The position numbers and the translations under genes are program-made. A stretch of DNA of 64,000 nt from Kangiellaceae bacterium. GTDB lineage: Bacteria; Pseudomonadota; Gammaproteobacteria; Enterobacterales; Kangiellaceae. The stretch covers positions 1-64,000 of the forward strand of contig JAPHTP010000047.1 of the NCBI GenBank assembly GCA_026196875.1, in the 5' to 3' direction. The notes below the pieces were generated by a model. The model did not search any database. It worked only from the letters and a program-made list of their open reading frames with translations, and was not told where the DNA came from. How positions within the stretch are numbered: position 1 is the stretch's first letter; every line of letters begins with the position of its first letter. Positions 35,099-45,387 of the stretch are shown in pieces.

Positions 35099-35696
35099 CG
35101 GTAACTTCTCCTACATAGTGTGAATCCAGCATCTTTTTTAACCTCTTCTTCGCGTAAAAGACTCTGGTTTTTACCGTCGTTTCTGGCACTTCAGTTATAG
35201 TGCCTACTTCAGAATAGGTATAACCCGCAAAATAGACTAGCTCTAGAGTTGTGCGATGTTCAAACGAAAGGTCGGCGAGGGCTCGCTTGATAAGCTCTCG
35301 ATTCTCATCAGAAAATACAACGTCGCTGACTAAATCCTCGCATGTTGCATCTTCCTGCGCGGGTTCTGAACTAAAAGGCTCTGAATTAGAATACCTTTTT
35401 TCAGATCTTAGTCTTCCAATACAAGTTTTATAAGCGATTGCAAATATCCAGGTCGAGACCTTAGATTTTGCGTTGTATGACGTCGCCTTACGCCACACGG
35501 TCAACATCACTTCATTATAAACATCCTCTGTCAGCTCTTTAGAATTAACGATTCGATACAAAAGCGACGCTAAACGACTTTGGTAATCCACGTAGAGAGA
35601 TTCAAGTGCTGATTTATCTCTATTTAATGCTATTCGTTCAATTAACAAGCGTTCTTGTTCATCATGTAGCTGTTCTTGTTCAACGCCAGGTTCCAC
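35088..35696 (-). CDS. ECF-family RNA polymerase sigma factor
   Basis: A GTG start at 35696 with AGGA seven bases before it gives 202 residues. Region 2 is at about 30-100 (DVYNEVMLTVWRKATSYN, KVSTWIFAIAYKTCIGRLR). Region 4 is at about 135-190 (LSFEHRTTLELVYFAGYTYS, VPETTVKTRVFYAKKRLKK). The linker between them is short and acidic. This layout is typical of group 4 sigma factors. It is the first gene of an operon with a membrane anti-sigma protein and an S8 protease, so the protease could be a target or a member of the signal chain. Confidence 0.94.
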   Translation of the reverse strand: MEPGVEQEQLHDEQERLLIERIALNRDKSALESLYVDYQSRLASLLYRIVNSKELTEDVYNEVMLTVWRKATSYNAKSKVSTWIFAIAYKTCIGRLRSEKRYSNSEPFSSEPAQEDATCEDLVSDVVFSDENRELIKRALADLSFEHRTTLELVYFAGYTYSEVGTITEVPETTVKTRVFYAKKRLKKMLDSHYVGEVTDEG

Positions 35697-35877
35697 CCAG
35701 ATATCCTATTTTTCCTATTCTCGTACTGGTTAATGCAAGTTCAAGCAAAAAGGTTCAATAAATGAATAAAATATTTTAACCTATTTTACTACTTGGCCAC
35801 TGTCTATTGAATTTTCTTCAAATGCCTCTAATTGGCCGCCAACTTTGCAAAAGAGCTGAGAAGAAAAATTAGTGGTC

Positions 35878-38800
35878 CTAACTTCTAGGATCGAAGAATC
35901 TTCGAATGACAGCTTGAATAGCGTCAGAATTTATCGGTTTTGTCAGATGCTCGTCCATTCCGGCACTCAGACTTTTCTCTCTGTCACCGGTCATAGCGTG
36001 CGCAGTCATAGCAATTATAGGGATTGATGCCTTATTGCACTCCAATTGGCGTATTCGGCTGGTTGCTTGATAACCATCCATCACTGGCATAGCGCAATCC
36101 ATAAAAACTAAATCAAACTGATTGTTAATGACGAGAGTGACAGCCTCTTGGCCATTATTAGCAATCGTAATATCTAGGCCCAGTTTACTCATTACGCCTA
36201 TTGCTACTCTTTGATTAATCTCGTTATCTTCCACCAATAATACTTTGAGCGATTTAGTTTGGTTTTTCTGCTCGATTCGAAAATCACCAGTTTCAGTAGT
36301 TTCTAATTGACTATCGATCTGATGCTTGTCGAGGAGAGTAATAATCATTTTCTCTAATTTGATCGGTCTAACCAAAATGTCCGTTCTAGTAAAATCATAC
36401 AGTGCCAGCGTTTGACTGACATCAACCTCAGATAAAGTAATTACATGGTTTTTAGCAAATGGTGATTGAACAACTGTATTAGCTAACTGTTGTAAAACTA
36501 GGTCGTTATTGCTTGCTACAGACAACATTAGCGCAGTGTCACTATCTATAGATTTTCGTATAGTTTCATTCTTATCACTGTTTATTAGAGCTTTAAACTG
36601 TTCAGCGGTTTCGCTCACAATCACATTTTCACAAATGTGGCTAAGCACACCTTCTAAAAGCAACCTTCTATTCTTATTGGGTTCAAAAAGAACTAGATTT
36701 TTTAGGTCATCTACTTTTTCTAGTCCCAGTTTATCTTTCAAACAATGGGAGCTTCCTTTTAACCTTAAGGAAAAATCGAATTTTGATCCCTTATTGGGAA
36801 CGCTCGAAGCGGAAACCTTGCCGCCCATTAATTCCGCTAATTGACTGCTGATCGCAAGTCCTAAACCAGTTCCGCCAAATCGCCTTGTAGTTGATGCATC
36901 TGCCTGGGTGAATGCTCCAAAAACATTTTCTATTTGCTGTTCAGTCATTCCTACACCAGTATCATGGATATTAATATCAAGCTGATGCATATCACCCGTT
37001 AACTTCTTAACAACAACCTCTATTAATATGTACCCATCGGAAGTGAATTTAATTGCATTGCCGATGATATTAGTTAACACTTGCCGAATTCGACCAGGAT
37101 CACCTTCAAAATCTTCCGGTATATCGATTGGGTATTTGATCAAATAGTCCAGGCTTTTTTCCTTGGCCGCTTTATAAAAAACTAAGGAAAGTTCCTCTAA
37201 CAATGCCCTAAGGTTAAAGGGAATAGATTCTAGCTTTAGCTTGCCGGCTTCGATTTTCGAGTAATCTAGAATATCATTAATCAGGGATAATAAGGCTTTG
37301 CCAGAACTTTTTAGGCCATCAACATAGTCTTTTTGTACTTGATTTAACGGTGTATCAGATAGCAGGTCACTCATCCCAATAACGCCGTTCATCGGAGTGC
37401 GGATCTCATGGCTCATGTTTGCCAAGAATTCACTCTTTGCAATACTGGCCGCTTCCGCTTGATTCTTTGCAGCTTCTGACTCTTTCATCATCTTCAACAT
37501 CGCAAGCTTGTTATCCTCTAACTCATGCAAATAATCCGCAGTTTTTTGTCGGCTCTCCACTAGCTCGCTAATATCAACAAACGTCTCCAGAAGACAGTTG
37601 GCACCTTCATAATAAAATGGAGTAGTCGTTCTTAGTACCGGTAGTTCGTTATCTAATTCATCAATGATTGTACATTCATAATTTTCGAATTCTTGTGCAT
37701 TGTTATTAATCGAGGTGTAACTGACTTCCTCCTTAATAATTGAATTCTTCCAGTAGCTAGAAATTAAGTCATCAGAATCTCCTTTGAGTAAATTACTCGC
37801 AAACTGATTAACAAATCGAATTCTATTGCTCTCTACATCGATAATAACCACCCCAACTTGTAACTCTTGTAACAGGCGCTGTAGTTGGTCACTGCTCTTT
37901 TCTAGCCTCTCTGCTAATAATTTATCTCTGCTTCTAAGAGACGCAATGTCTTCTTTTAAAACAAAGATCGTGTCGACTAATTCTCTTAATGCATTGTTTT
38001 CTGATACGGTAGGCGTTATTTTGTCGGCGCTATATGCATCCCATAATAATTGCCCGCAGAGTGCATTGATTTCGTCAATTTCCTTTTGTGAAACTGTAAA
38101 AACTTTTCCCTCCTCAAAATTTCCAGCTTCCCTTTCGTTAATATGTTCAAAGGCTTTCTCGACTGAATCAACAAAGACAAAATCTTTACGAAAAAATGCA
38201 GCATATATAGCAAGCGATGAACGATAGAATAATGGGGCATTGCAGATGTAAGTAGACTTTGCTTGGCAATCGAATTCTTTATGAAAACTCTCTATCACTT
38301 CGCCATATTTGCGTCTTGCTTCTATGGGAACTTTACCAACGTCAGTATAATCTGCAATTCGAATATACTCTTTGCAATTCAGCATACCGCTTTGAAAATA
38401 GCGACGGATAAATGGCTCAATAGCCCAAGCATCATCGATACTGAAATCACCGCCAATTTTTGAGTAGTATATTTTGTTGCGAATTCCGCCATTGGTATAA
38501 TAACGACCCGACGAATTATCTTGATATTGCCAATCGTCTCGAAAAACCAAATCACTGTATTGATAGCCTTTTGCCTTGTTATCAATCGTTTGTTTCTGGC
38601 TCTTTTGATCTTCAGATGACTTATTTTCACAGATATACTTTGCAATTAAGATTGCTTGTTCAAAAGACTTGGCGGATTCAAAAACAACGTCAAATTTGTA
38701 TGTCATAAACCCAGCCTTCGACACAACTCTAAGCCAAGCTGGAGCGTTGCAAATTATCCAACCCAGATATTTATCCTGATTGTGCAATAGATAATCTTTT

Positions 38801-39087
38801 TGAAGCTTAACTTGCTCTGATGGAAGCCTACCCTTCGAGAGTTCAAAATCACGGATCTCTATTATTGGATATTGAACTTCAGCAGCTTGGATAAAGCGAG
38901 CTAGCAATTCAGTGAATTCGTGTACTTTTGCATTACGTTGGTTGCCACAGCTTTTGACGTGGATGATCGAATCGCCGAGTTTTCGCAAAGAAAAGAAATA
39001 GCCTTTAGAAGCTTCGACATTAACAAATTCCTCTAACTCGAGAACCTTGAGCCCACTGGCAGCATCAATATATTCACGTCTCCCCAT
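35878..39087 (-). CDS. Hybrid sensor histidine kinase with duplicated N-terminal sensor domain and C-terminal receiver
   Basis: A 1069-residue soluble protein with no membrane helix. Residues about 15-155 and 180-320 look like two copies of one unknown domain ([10 protein letters not shown] at 111-120 and [10 protein letters not shown] at 280-289, each followed by a similar helix). A coiled coil and PAS-like domain follow (about 375-515), then HisKA with [12 protein letters not shown] (His560), HATPase_c ([20 protein letters not shown]), a degenerate receiver-like segment (about 800-930) lacking the phospho-Asp, and a true receiver (LLVEDNEIN; Asp997 in [12 protein letters not shown]). It phosphorylates itself and relays to the receiver; the downstream partner is not adjacent. 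Confidence 0.93.
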   Translation of the reverse strand: MGRREYIDAASGLKVLELEEFVNVEASKGYFFSLRKLGDSIIHVKSCGNQRNAKVHEFTELLARFIQAAEVQYPIIEIRDFELSKGRLPSEQVKLQKDYLLHNQDKYLGWIICNAPAWLRVVSKAGFMTYKFDVVFESAKSFEQAILIAKYICENKSSEDQKSQKQTIDNKAKGYQYSDLVFRDDWQYQDNSSGRYYTNGGIRNKIYYSKIGGDFSIDDAWAIEPFIRRYFQSGMLNCKEYIRIADYTDVGKVPIEARRKYGEVIESFHKEFDCQAKSTYICNAPLFYRSSLAIYAAFFRKDFVFVDSVEKAFEHINEREAGNFEEGKVFTVSQKEIDEINALCGQLLWDAYSADKITPTVSENNALRELVDTIFVLKEDIASLRSRDKLLAERLEKSSDQLQRLLQELQVGVVIIDVESNRIRFVNQFASNLLKGDSDDLISSYWKNSIIKEEVSYTSINNNAQEFENYECTIIDELDNELPVLRTTTPFYYEGANCLLETFVDISELVESRQKTADYLHELEDNKLAMLKMMKESEAAKNQAEAASIAKSEFLANMSHEIRTPMNGVIGMSDLLSDTPLNQVQKDYVDGLKSSGKALLSLINDILDYSKIEAGKLKLESIPFNLRALLEELSLVFYKAAKEKSLDYLIKYPIDIPEDFEGDPGRIRQVLTNIIGNAIKFTSDGYILIEVVVKKLTGDMHQLDINIHDTGVGMTEQQIENVFGAFTQADASTTRRFGGTGLGLAISSQLAELMGGKVSASSVPNKGSKFDFSLRLKGSSHCLKDKLGLEKVDDLKNLVLFEPNKNRRLLLEGVLSHICENVIVSETAEQFKALINSDKNETIRKSIDSDTALMLSVASNNDLVLQQLANTVVQSPFAKNHVITLSEVDVSQTLALYDFTRTDILVRPIKLEKMIITLLDKHQIDSQLETTETGDFRIEQKNQTKSLKVLLVEDNEINQRVAIGVMSKLGLDITIANNGQEAVTLVINNQFDLVFMDCAMPVMDGYQATSRIRQLECNKASIPIIAMTAHAMTGDREKSLSAGMDEHLTKPINSDAIQAVIRRFFDPRS

Positions 39088-39239
39088 CTGGTGCTTCGAT
39101 CCAACTGATTAAAAAGTTCCACAAGTTATTAAAAATTAAGCGAAATTTCTATCGAATAATGCCAATCTCCATCATAAAGGTATAGTACAAATCCCTTATT
39201 TTAGCCATCTCAAGCCATCTTTTAGTTCGTAAAAGCCAC

Positions 39240-40637
39240 TTACCAGGAAATTCCAAAGTAATTGTTTAAAATAGTAACCAGGCAAAGAATTCCAAGCACA
39301 ATTGGGCAAATTACGCCTATTGCAAAATCCACATAGAGTCTCAGGAGTCTTCCTAGTCGACCTTCATTCTCATAGTAGATTTCCTCGTTAAAGTTACGCT
39401 TTTTCCACACATAGGCAGTAAAAATTGAAATCAGAAAACCGCCGAGCGAAAGAAAAGTGCTGCCTCCGACAAGTCCAACAACCGCCATAAAACTCATTGA
39501 ATTCTCCATGCCAGGTAATCGAATAAAATCTGCAAAGAAGCTTGAAGAGCCAGCACCCAACATAGAAGGAATACCAACTAAGAACACAACTAGAGCAACT
39601 AGCCAGGTAGCTTTGCTTCTTTGTATTTTCTTTTCGTCAACGAGAAATGCAGTAGGTACTTCTAACAATGAAATAGTTGATGTTAACGCCGCAAAAGAAA
39701 GCAGTAAAAAAAATAGTCCACCAATAATTACTCCTAAAGTTGACCCCAAGGATTCAAACACCGCAGGCATGGTTTGAAAAATAAATGACTCTTCTCCAGA
39801 TATTTGACTAATCGCCTGCAAATCACCTTGCGTCAAATAAGCAACAATCGGAAACATCATCAGACCAGCTAAAAATGCAATTGAAACGTCGCTAACTGTT
39901 ATAATCGCAGCCGAGGAAACTATATTGGTATCTTTTTTCAAATAACTACCAAAAGTAATTAGCGCCCCCATCCCTAAGGACAAAGAAAAGAATGCCTGGC
40001 CCAAGGCGCTGTAGACGACGCTGCCGGTAAGCTTAGAAAAATCGGGAAGCAAATAATACTTAATCCCGGCCAATGCATCAGGCAAAGTTAGAGAATAAAT
40101 TATCAGTCCCAGGATTAAAATAATCAAACTGGGCATCATGATTTTTGCCGCTCGCTCAATCCCTTGTGAAACGCCACGACTAACAATAAAGGCTGTTGCA
40201 GACATAAATAGCACCCCGTAAATACTGATTTTTATCAAGTCGGCAGTGTAGTCGCTAAAATTCGCGCCAATTGAAAAATTTCCTCTAACCATTTCAAAAA
40301 AGTAGCCAAATGACCACGCAGCAACCACATTATAAAAGGAGAGAATTAAAACGCCTGAAGCCAGCCCCAAATATCCTACCCCGGACCATTTAGGAAAACC
40401 GAGTTTTCGAAATGCACCGACAGGACTTGAATTTGTACGCCGTCCTATGGCGATTTCCGCTGTCATCACCGGAAAGCAAAGCAACAAAGCAAAACATAGA
40501 TAGATCAACAGAAACGCTGCTCCCCCTCCTGCACCAACTTCAAAGGGAAACTTCCATATATTACCTAGGCCAACAGCTGAGCCGGCCGAAGCCAAAATAA
40601 ACCCCAACCGAGAATTAAAATTACCGCGACTTGCCAT
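39240..40637 (-). CDS. Sodium-dependent (NSS/SNF-family) transporter
   Basis: A 465-residue polytopic protein with about 11-12 predicted membrane helices. The opening RLGFILASAGSAVGLGNIWKFPF is the sodium-binding helix-1 signature of the neurotransmitter:sodium symporter family, and the conserved YSALGQAFFSLSLGMGALITFGSY matches helix 6, where substrate binds. Bacterial relatives such as LeuT import amino acids with sodium. It lacks the twelfth-helix extension of animal members. Monocistronic. The substrate is likely an amino acid or a related amine (inference). Confidence 0.95.
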   Translation of the reverse strand: MASRGNFNSRLGFILASAGSAVGLGNIWKFPFEVGAGGGAAFLLIYLCFALLLCFPVMTAEIAIGRRTNSSPVGAFRKLGFPKWSGVGYLGLASGVLILSFYNVVAAWSFGYFFEMVRGNFSIGANFSDYTADLIKISIYGVLFMSATAFIVSRGVSQGIERAAKIMMPSLIILILGLIIYSLTLPDALAGIKYYLLPDFSKLTGSVVYSALGQAFFSLSLGMGALITFGSYLKKDTNIVSSAAIITVSDVSIAFLAGLMMFPIVAYLTQGDLQAISQISGEESFIFQTMPAVFESLGSTLGVIIGGLFFLLLSFAALTSTISLLEVPTAFLVDEKKIQRSKATWLVALVVFLVGIPSMLGAGSSSFFADFIRLPGMENSMSFMAVVGLVGGSTFLSLGGFLISIFTAYVWKKRNFNEEIYYENEGRLGRLLRLYVDFAIGVICPIVLGILCLVTILNNYFGISW

Positions 40638-40828
40638 TCCCCCTCCTTTTTTGATCTTAAATATTCTTTGATTTCAATAATATACAATCTCAATGAGCCT
40701 AAATAAAACCCACAAGTGTTGAATAATGGTGAAGATTTAGTGAATTTGACGCCGATCAAATCACGCTCCGCGAAATAACCGTATGATTGCTGCGGTTATT
40801 CAAGTCAGACTCCTGGAGGAGAATTCAT

Positions 40829-40966
40829 ATGCAATTATTGAAAGAATTGTTCGGTACTACTGAGGGACTATTCAGCTTTGGTGTGATTTTTTTCGTTTTT
40901 GTAATTGCCATTTATATTGGCAGAATGGCCATTCAGAAGATGAATCAGGAGCCGCCTGCCGAGTGA
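40829..40966 (+). CDS. DUF3149-like single-span membrane peptide
   Basis: A 45-residue open frame just before the deacetylase, on the opposite strand. A strong GGAGGAG ribosome site lies 8 bases before the ATG. It has an N-terminal amphipathic segment (MQLLKELFGTTEGLFSFG), one membrane helix (about 17-34) and a basic-acidic tail (MNQEPPAE). The pattern LLKELFGT-x-x-GLFS followed by a helix and a short tail resembles the DUF3149 family of small inner-membrane proteins as I remember it. The function is unknown. The 190-base gap upstream presumably holds its promoter. Confidence 0.75.
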   Translation: MQLLKELFGTTEGLFSFGVIFFVFVIAIYIGRMAIQKMNQEPPAE

Positions 40967-41037
40967 AAAGCGCGGGAATATGGCTGTTGCCTTTATTCCT
41001 TATATCATTAAAATTTGATACCACTGCAATTTGACCA

Positions 41038-41060
41038 GGTACTCTATTACTCAGAGTACC
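41038..41060. terminator. Hairpin at the convergent ends of the DUF3149-like and deacetylase genes
   Basis: GGTACTCT (41038-41045) pairs perfectly with AGAGTACC (41053-41060), loop of 7. It overlaps the deacetylase stop codon. No T run follows on either strand, so it may only block 3' decay or weakly terminate. Confidence 0.45.
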
Positions 41061-42084
41061 ACTTCCCGCCTGGTAAGCTTCGAATTATTGGCTGTGAAAA
41101 CCAATAGAAACGGCCTTTTTGCTTGCTAGGCGCAGTGCAATTAAACCTTGAGCGCCCAGGTTTGATTTTTTGCGATAATTTGAATATCGCCTGGTTTTGT
41201 TTAATCTCTTTCTCTAGTTTTCCCTGACCGGAAAAAAAGCACTGCAGTTGAGCTAGACGAGAGTTGTTGTCCAAAGTAACTCTTAGCTGCGTTTTGTATT
41301 CTTCGCCAGTTAACACGTGATCAGCAATTGCTCTTCCATCTGAACCAAGTAGTTCCAATTTTTCTGCATTCAGTGGCAATGCGTTAACTTTTATTTTGAA
41401 GTCATCAATTTGGCCATAGACTCCACCAAATGCAAACCGAGGTATCGCTTGCCTATCGACCTCCAATGATACAGCCCCCGAATGTTGAGCAAATCCGTAA
41501 AATCCATGTTTAGCCAATAATGGCTTCAAATTCAATTGATCATATTCGCCATAGGGATAGGCCAGAACTTTATTAGAGATATTCAGTTTTTGTTCGAGTA
41601 ATTTTTGATTTTTTAGCAGATCTTTTTCTATTCTTTTCGACCAAGCGAAATAGGACTCATTTTCCAAACGACGAATAAGATGTTGATGCGCGTATGAATG
41701 ATTGGCAATTGTTCCATTGTTTTTTTGCAGCGTCTTAAGCTGTTGCCAGGTCATCCATTGAGAGAGTTTTTGCTCAATCGGTTTTGCGTTGATAAATACC
41801 GTAAAAGGAAATTTTTTATCCGTTAAAATAGGCAGTGCATTGTCAAAAATAGAATCATATCCATCATCAAATGTTATCAGGACAGTTTTATCATCAAATG
41901 GGATCTGCTTTACTAGATGATGGATAAAAATGTTAAGCGAAATCACCTTGAAACGATTTTCTTCCAAATAATCCATATGTCGTTGGAATAGTTCTGGAGA
42001 AATGCTTGTAGATTTAGGAGTATCGTTTGAAATATGGTGGTATTGGAGGATTACGGCTGAGTTGGCATTGGGTAAGAAAAACAA
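41047..42084 (-). CDS. Exported polysaccharide deacetylase (NodB-type), start uncertain
   Basis: The frame has a NodB homology domain at about residues 10-200. It carries the metal site and catalytic Asp in LITFDDGYD, the HSYAH zinc histidines (ANHSYAHQHL) and the second motif LAYPYGEYD. A beta-rich C-terminal domain follows. Such enzymes remove N-acetyl groups from polysaccharides, for example PNAG or chitin oligomers. The listed start is a TTG at 42084 that leaves only a short hydrophobic stretch. The frame upstream to a stop at 42199-42201 encodes a better signal (VRSLISLIPLLLALFF), but the only candidate start there is CTG at 42133-42135. See findings. Confidence 0.85.
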   Translation of the reverse strand: MFFLPNANSAVILQYHHISNDTPKSTSISPELFQRHMDYLEENRFKVISLNIFIHHLVKQIPFDDKTVLITFDDGYDSIFDNALPILTDKKFPFTVFINAKPIEQKLSQWMTWQQLKTLQKNNGTIANHSYAHQHLIRRLENESYFAWSKRIEKDLLKNQKLLEQKLNISNKVLAYPYGEYDQLNLKPLLAKHGFYGFAQHSGAVSLEVDRQAIPRFAFGGVYGQIDDFKIKVNALPLNAEKLELLGSDGRAIADHVLTGEEYKTQLRVTLDNNSRLAQLQCFFSGQGKLEKEIKQNQAIFKLSQKIKPGRSRFNCTAPSKQKGRFYWFSQPIIRSLPGGKWYSE

Positions 42085-42142
42085 TGCTAAAAGAAGTGGA
42101 ATTAAACTGATTAAGCTTCGAACTAGAAAATTCAGTGTGTTT

Positions 42143-42179
42143 CCCCTCTCCCTAGCCCTCTCCCAGGGGGAGAGGGTAC
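42143..42179. repeat. REP-like element, CCCTCTCCC/GGGAGAGGG
   Basis: CCCTCTCCC (42156-42164) pairs with GGGAGAGGG (42168-42176) around AGG; an extra CCCTCTCCC copy begins at 42145. The same arms occur at 21850-21870. It lies between the lpdA end and the deacetylase start, overlapping the deacetylase leader. Confidence 0.78.
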
Positions 42180-42212
42180 AGGAAATATTCCTTGCACTTT
42201 AACGCTTAAAAT

Positions 42213-43634
42213 TTACTTCTTTTTACGTGCTGGAGGAAGGTCAGTACAGGTACCTTCGTACGCTTCTGCAGAGAAAGCTAACGATTCCGAAAGTGTCGGA
42301 TGAGCATGTACAGTTAATGCGATATCTTCCGCGTCACAGCCCATTTCAATTGCTAAACCAGCTTCACCGATGATCTCACCAGCATTGATACCAACAATTG
42401 CCGCACCAATAATACGATTATTTGACTTATCGTAAATCGATTTAGCGAATCCTTCTGTTCGGCCTGCACCAATTGCACGACCACTTGCAGCCCAAGGGAA
42501 AGTGCCAACACCGTAGTCGATGCCTTTCTCTTTGGCTTCTTTTTCGGTTAAACCAACCCATGCGATTTCTGGATCTGTATAAGCAACGCTTGGAATACAT
42601 TGTGGTTCAAAAGCGTGTTTCTTGCCTGCAATAACTTCTGCAGCAACGTGCGCTTCATGGGTCGCCTTATGCGCAAGCATTGGCTGGCCAACAATATCAC
42701 CGATTGCATAGATTCCCGGAGCATTAGTTTTCAGTTGAGCATCAACCGGAATAAAACCTTGCTCATTGGCAGTAACGCCAGCCTTGTCGATATCTAGCAA
42801 ATCGCCATTTGGTCTACGACCAACAGCAGAAAGGATCTTATCGTAACGAACGGGTTCTTTTGGTGCTTTTTTACCTTCAAAAGTAACCCAAAGACCATCA
42901 TCTTTTGCTTCGACTTTAGTTACTTTTGTTTCCAACATAATCTTATTGTATTGCTTGCTAACATAACGCTGCAATACTTTAACCACGTCTTTATCCGCAG
43001 CAGGAATAAGTTGGTCAAACATTTCAACAATATCGATTTGGCTGCCTAATGCGCGGTAAACAGTCGCCATCTCTAAACCAATAATACCACCACCCAAAAC
43101 CAACATTTTTTCAGGTACATCTTTTAGTTCAAGTGCGCCTGTTGAGTCGATAATACGGTCATCTTCTGGTAAGAAAGGTAATTGCACAACGCGAGAACCA
43201 GCTGCAATGATGCAGTTTTCAAAAGTGACTGCAGACACTTCATCGTTACCTTCAATTGCAATAGAGTTGTTCGAAGTGAACTTAGCAACGCCTTGTACCA
43301 CTTTAACTTTACGCATTTTGGCCATACCAGCCAAACCTTTGGTTAACTGACCGACAACGCCATCTTTATACTCACGGATTTTATCGATATCGATTGTAGG
43401 CTCGCCGAATGAAACACCATGAGACTCCATGCTTTTTGCTTCGTCGATAACCTTAGCTGAATGCAATAAAGCTTTAGAAGGAATACAGCCAACGTTTAAA
43501 CAAACGCCGCCTAAGGTCGAATACTTTTCAACTAATACAACGTTTAAACCCAAGTCAGCAGCGCGAAATGCTGCAGTGTATCCGCCAGGTCCGGCGCCGA
43601 TAACAACAACTTGTGCTTGGATACTATTACTCAT
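42213..43634 (-). CDS. lpdA: Dihydrolipoamide dehydrogenase (E3) of pyruvate dehydrogenase
   Basis: A 473-residue flavoprotein. The FAD site is VVVIGAGPGGYTAA, the redox disulfide is in GGVCLNVGCIPSKALL, the NAD site is MLVLGGGIIGLEMA, and the active His-Glu pair is in VHAHPTLSES. The length and motifs match E. coli Lpd. It reoxidises dihydrolipoyl groups on E2 with NAD+ and is usually shared with the 2-oxoglutarate complex and glycine cleavage. It is the third gene of aceE-aceF-lpdA, 82 bases after aceF. The gene is complete and regular. Confidence 0.98.
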   Translation of the reverse strand: MSNSIQAQVVVIGAGPGGYTAAFRAADLGLNVVLVEKYSTLGGVCLNVGCIPSKALLHSAKVIDEAKSMESHGVSFGEPTIDIDKIREYKDGVVGQLTKGLAGMAKMRKVKVVQGVAKFTSNNSIAIEGNDEVSAVTFENCIIAAGSRVVQLPFLPEDDRIIDSTGALELKDVPEKMLVLGGGIIGLEMATVYRALGSQIDIVEMFDQLIPAADKDVVKVLQRYVSKQYNKIMLETKVTKVEAKDDGLWVTFEGKKAPKEPVRYDKILSAVGRRPNGDLLDIDKAGVTANEQGFIPVDAQLKTNAPGIYAIGDIVGQPMLAHKATHEAHVAAEVIAGKKHAFEPQCIPSVAYTDPEIAWVGLTEKEAKEKGIDYGVGTFPWAASGRAIGAGRTEGFAKSIYDKSNNRIIGAAIVGINAGEIIGEAGLAIEMGCDAEDIALTVHAHPTLSESLAFSAEAYEGTCTDLPPARKKK

Positions 43635-43716
43635 AGTGCTTTCACCTTTTAAATAAACTCACCGACATTGAAATCAGTGTAGACTCCACATGCCGGTGAT
43701 TCCTTAATTTTTAAAT

Positions 43717-45372
43717 TTAATTTAATAAGACACGTCGAATATCTTTCAACGTTTCAGCTAAATGAACCGAAAATCTTGCCGCATCTGCGCCATCAATGAC
43801 TCGATGATCATAAGACAGAGACATAGGTAACATTAGCCTAGGTACAAATTCTTTGCCGTTCCAAACTGGTTGCATTTTATTGCGTGAAAGTCCCAGGATG
43901 GCGACGTCGGGCCATTTTACAATAGGAGTAAAGGCAGTACCACCTATTCCGCCAAGAGATGAAATGGTGAAACTACTACCCTGCATATCATCTGCAGACA
44001 GCTTTCCTTCCCTTGCTTTGGCGCTGATTTCACCTAGATCATTAGCTAATTCGTAGATGCCCTTTTGATCGACGTTACGGATTACTGGAACTGTCAAACC
44101 GTTAGGCGTATCGACCGCCACCCCAATATGGTAATAATTCTTGATGATTAAATTCTCACCATCGTTGGCAAGTGACGAATTAAATTTCGGAAATGCTTTT
44201 AAGGTATGAACTAAGCCTTTCATAATAAATGCCAAAGGCGTTAAACGAACTCCATCGCGAGCCGCTTCTTCTTTCATAGACTTACGGAAAGCATCTAACT
44301 CGGTAATATCTGCATCTTCATGTTGAGTCACATGTGGGATCGAAATCCAGTTGCGGTGCAAGTTAACACTACTGATTTTCTGAATTCGCGTCAGTGGCTT
44401 GGTCTCAACTTCTCCCCATTTTGCATGATCAACTTCAGGCATTTGCGGCGTCGAGAACGCCCCGGTTGCGGCAGTTGCCTTAGGACGCGATAGTTCAAAC
44501 TTGATGAACTTATGCACATCTTCTTTGAGGATACGCCCCTTAGGACCCGAACCTTTTACTTTTGCTAAGTCAGCGCCTAACTCTCTCGCAAACCGCCTTA
44601 CCGCAGGGCTGGCATGTACGACCCCGCCGGACGATTTTTTCTTCATCTGTGGATGCTCTGGCACTGGCGCAGTACGATTCGAAGGAACACTTTTTGGCGC
44701 GGGTGCAGCAGACGCTGGTGTGGAGCTTGTTACATGCTCAACTGGTGCGGCAGCTGATTCCGTAACTGTCGCAATTGAAGTTTTAATGCGACCAATTACG
44801 TCACCTTGAGATACTTTATCACCAACTTTAACAGAAACGGACACAACCGTTCCTGCATCAGGACTTGGTACATCCATGGTGGCTTTATCGGTTTCCAAAG
44901 TAATCAACCCTTGTTCTTTTTCAACCGAATCACCTTCGCCAAATAACACTTCAATTACATCAACGTCGCTTGCATCTCCAATATCCGGCACCACGAGATC
45001 TTTTTCTTCTGACTCAGCTTGCGCGGGAGTAGCTGAAGGTTCAGCTTCAGTTGTTGTCGCAGACGGAGCTTCCGGCTTAACTTCTTCAGTTACCGCAGGC
45101 GCTGCCTTCTCAGAAGGAGCCTCAGCTTCGCCACTCGCTTCGATCTCTAGAATTAAATCGCCTTGAGACACCTGATCGCCCACATTAACATGGATAGCTT
45201 TTACTACCCCTGCTTGATTTGAAGGTACATCCATGGTTGCTTTGTCTGTTTCCAAGGTAATCAAAGAATCCTCTTTGGCGATAGTATCGCCAACAGAAAC
45301 TAATACTTCGATAATATCGACGTCGCTTACATCACCAATGTCAGGGACATTGACTGGAATTAAATTACTCAT
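43717..45372 (-). CDS. aceF: Pyruvate dehydrogenase E2, dihydrolipoamide acetyltransferase
   Basis: I prefer ATG 45372 (MSNLIPVN), eight bases after GGAGG; TTG 45378 is also in frame. The 551-residue protein has two lipoyl domains (each with ETDKATMDVPS, Lys being lipoylated, near residues 41 and 155), an Ala/Pro-rich linker, an E1/E3-binding domain (VHASPAVRRFARELGAD) and the catalytic domain with HRVIDGADAARF, His and Asp conserved. E. coli has three lipoyl domains, but two is common in other gammaproteobacteria. Second gene of the operon, 15 bases after aceE. Confidence 0.97.
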   Translation of the reverse strand: MSNLIPVNVPDIGDVSDVDIIEVLVSVGDTIAKEDSLITLETDKATMDVPSNQAGVVKAIHVNVGDQVSQGDLILEIEASGEAEAPSEKAAPAVTEEVKPEAPSATTTEAEPSATPAQAESEEKDLVVPDIGDASDVDVIEVLFGEGDSVEKEQGLITLETDKATMDVPSPDAGTVVSVSVKVGDKVSQGDVIGRIKTSIATVTESAAAPVEHVTSSTPASAAPAPKSVPSNRTAPVPEHPQMKKKSSGGVVHASPAVRRFARELGADLAKVKGSGPKGRILKEDVHKFIKFELSRPKATAATGAFSTPQMPEVDHAKWGEVETKPLTRIQKISSVNLHRNWISIPHVTQHEDADITELDAFRKSMKEEAARDGVRLTPLAFIMKGLVHTLKAFPKFNSSLANDGENLIIKNYYHIGVAVDTPNGLTVPVIRNVDQKGIYELANDLGEISAKAREGKLSADDMQGSSFTISSLGGIGGTAFTPIVKWPDVAILGLSRNKMQPVWNGKEFVPRLMLPMSLSYDHRVIDGADAARFSVHLAETLKDIRRVLLN

Positions 45373-45387
45373 TGCCAATGCCTCCGA

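Noticed and set aside
44501-45166. Open frames on the plus strand opposite aceF
   Set aside because: They are antisense shadows of the Ala/Pro-rich aceF coding sequence, with compositions to match.
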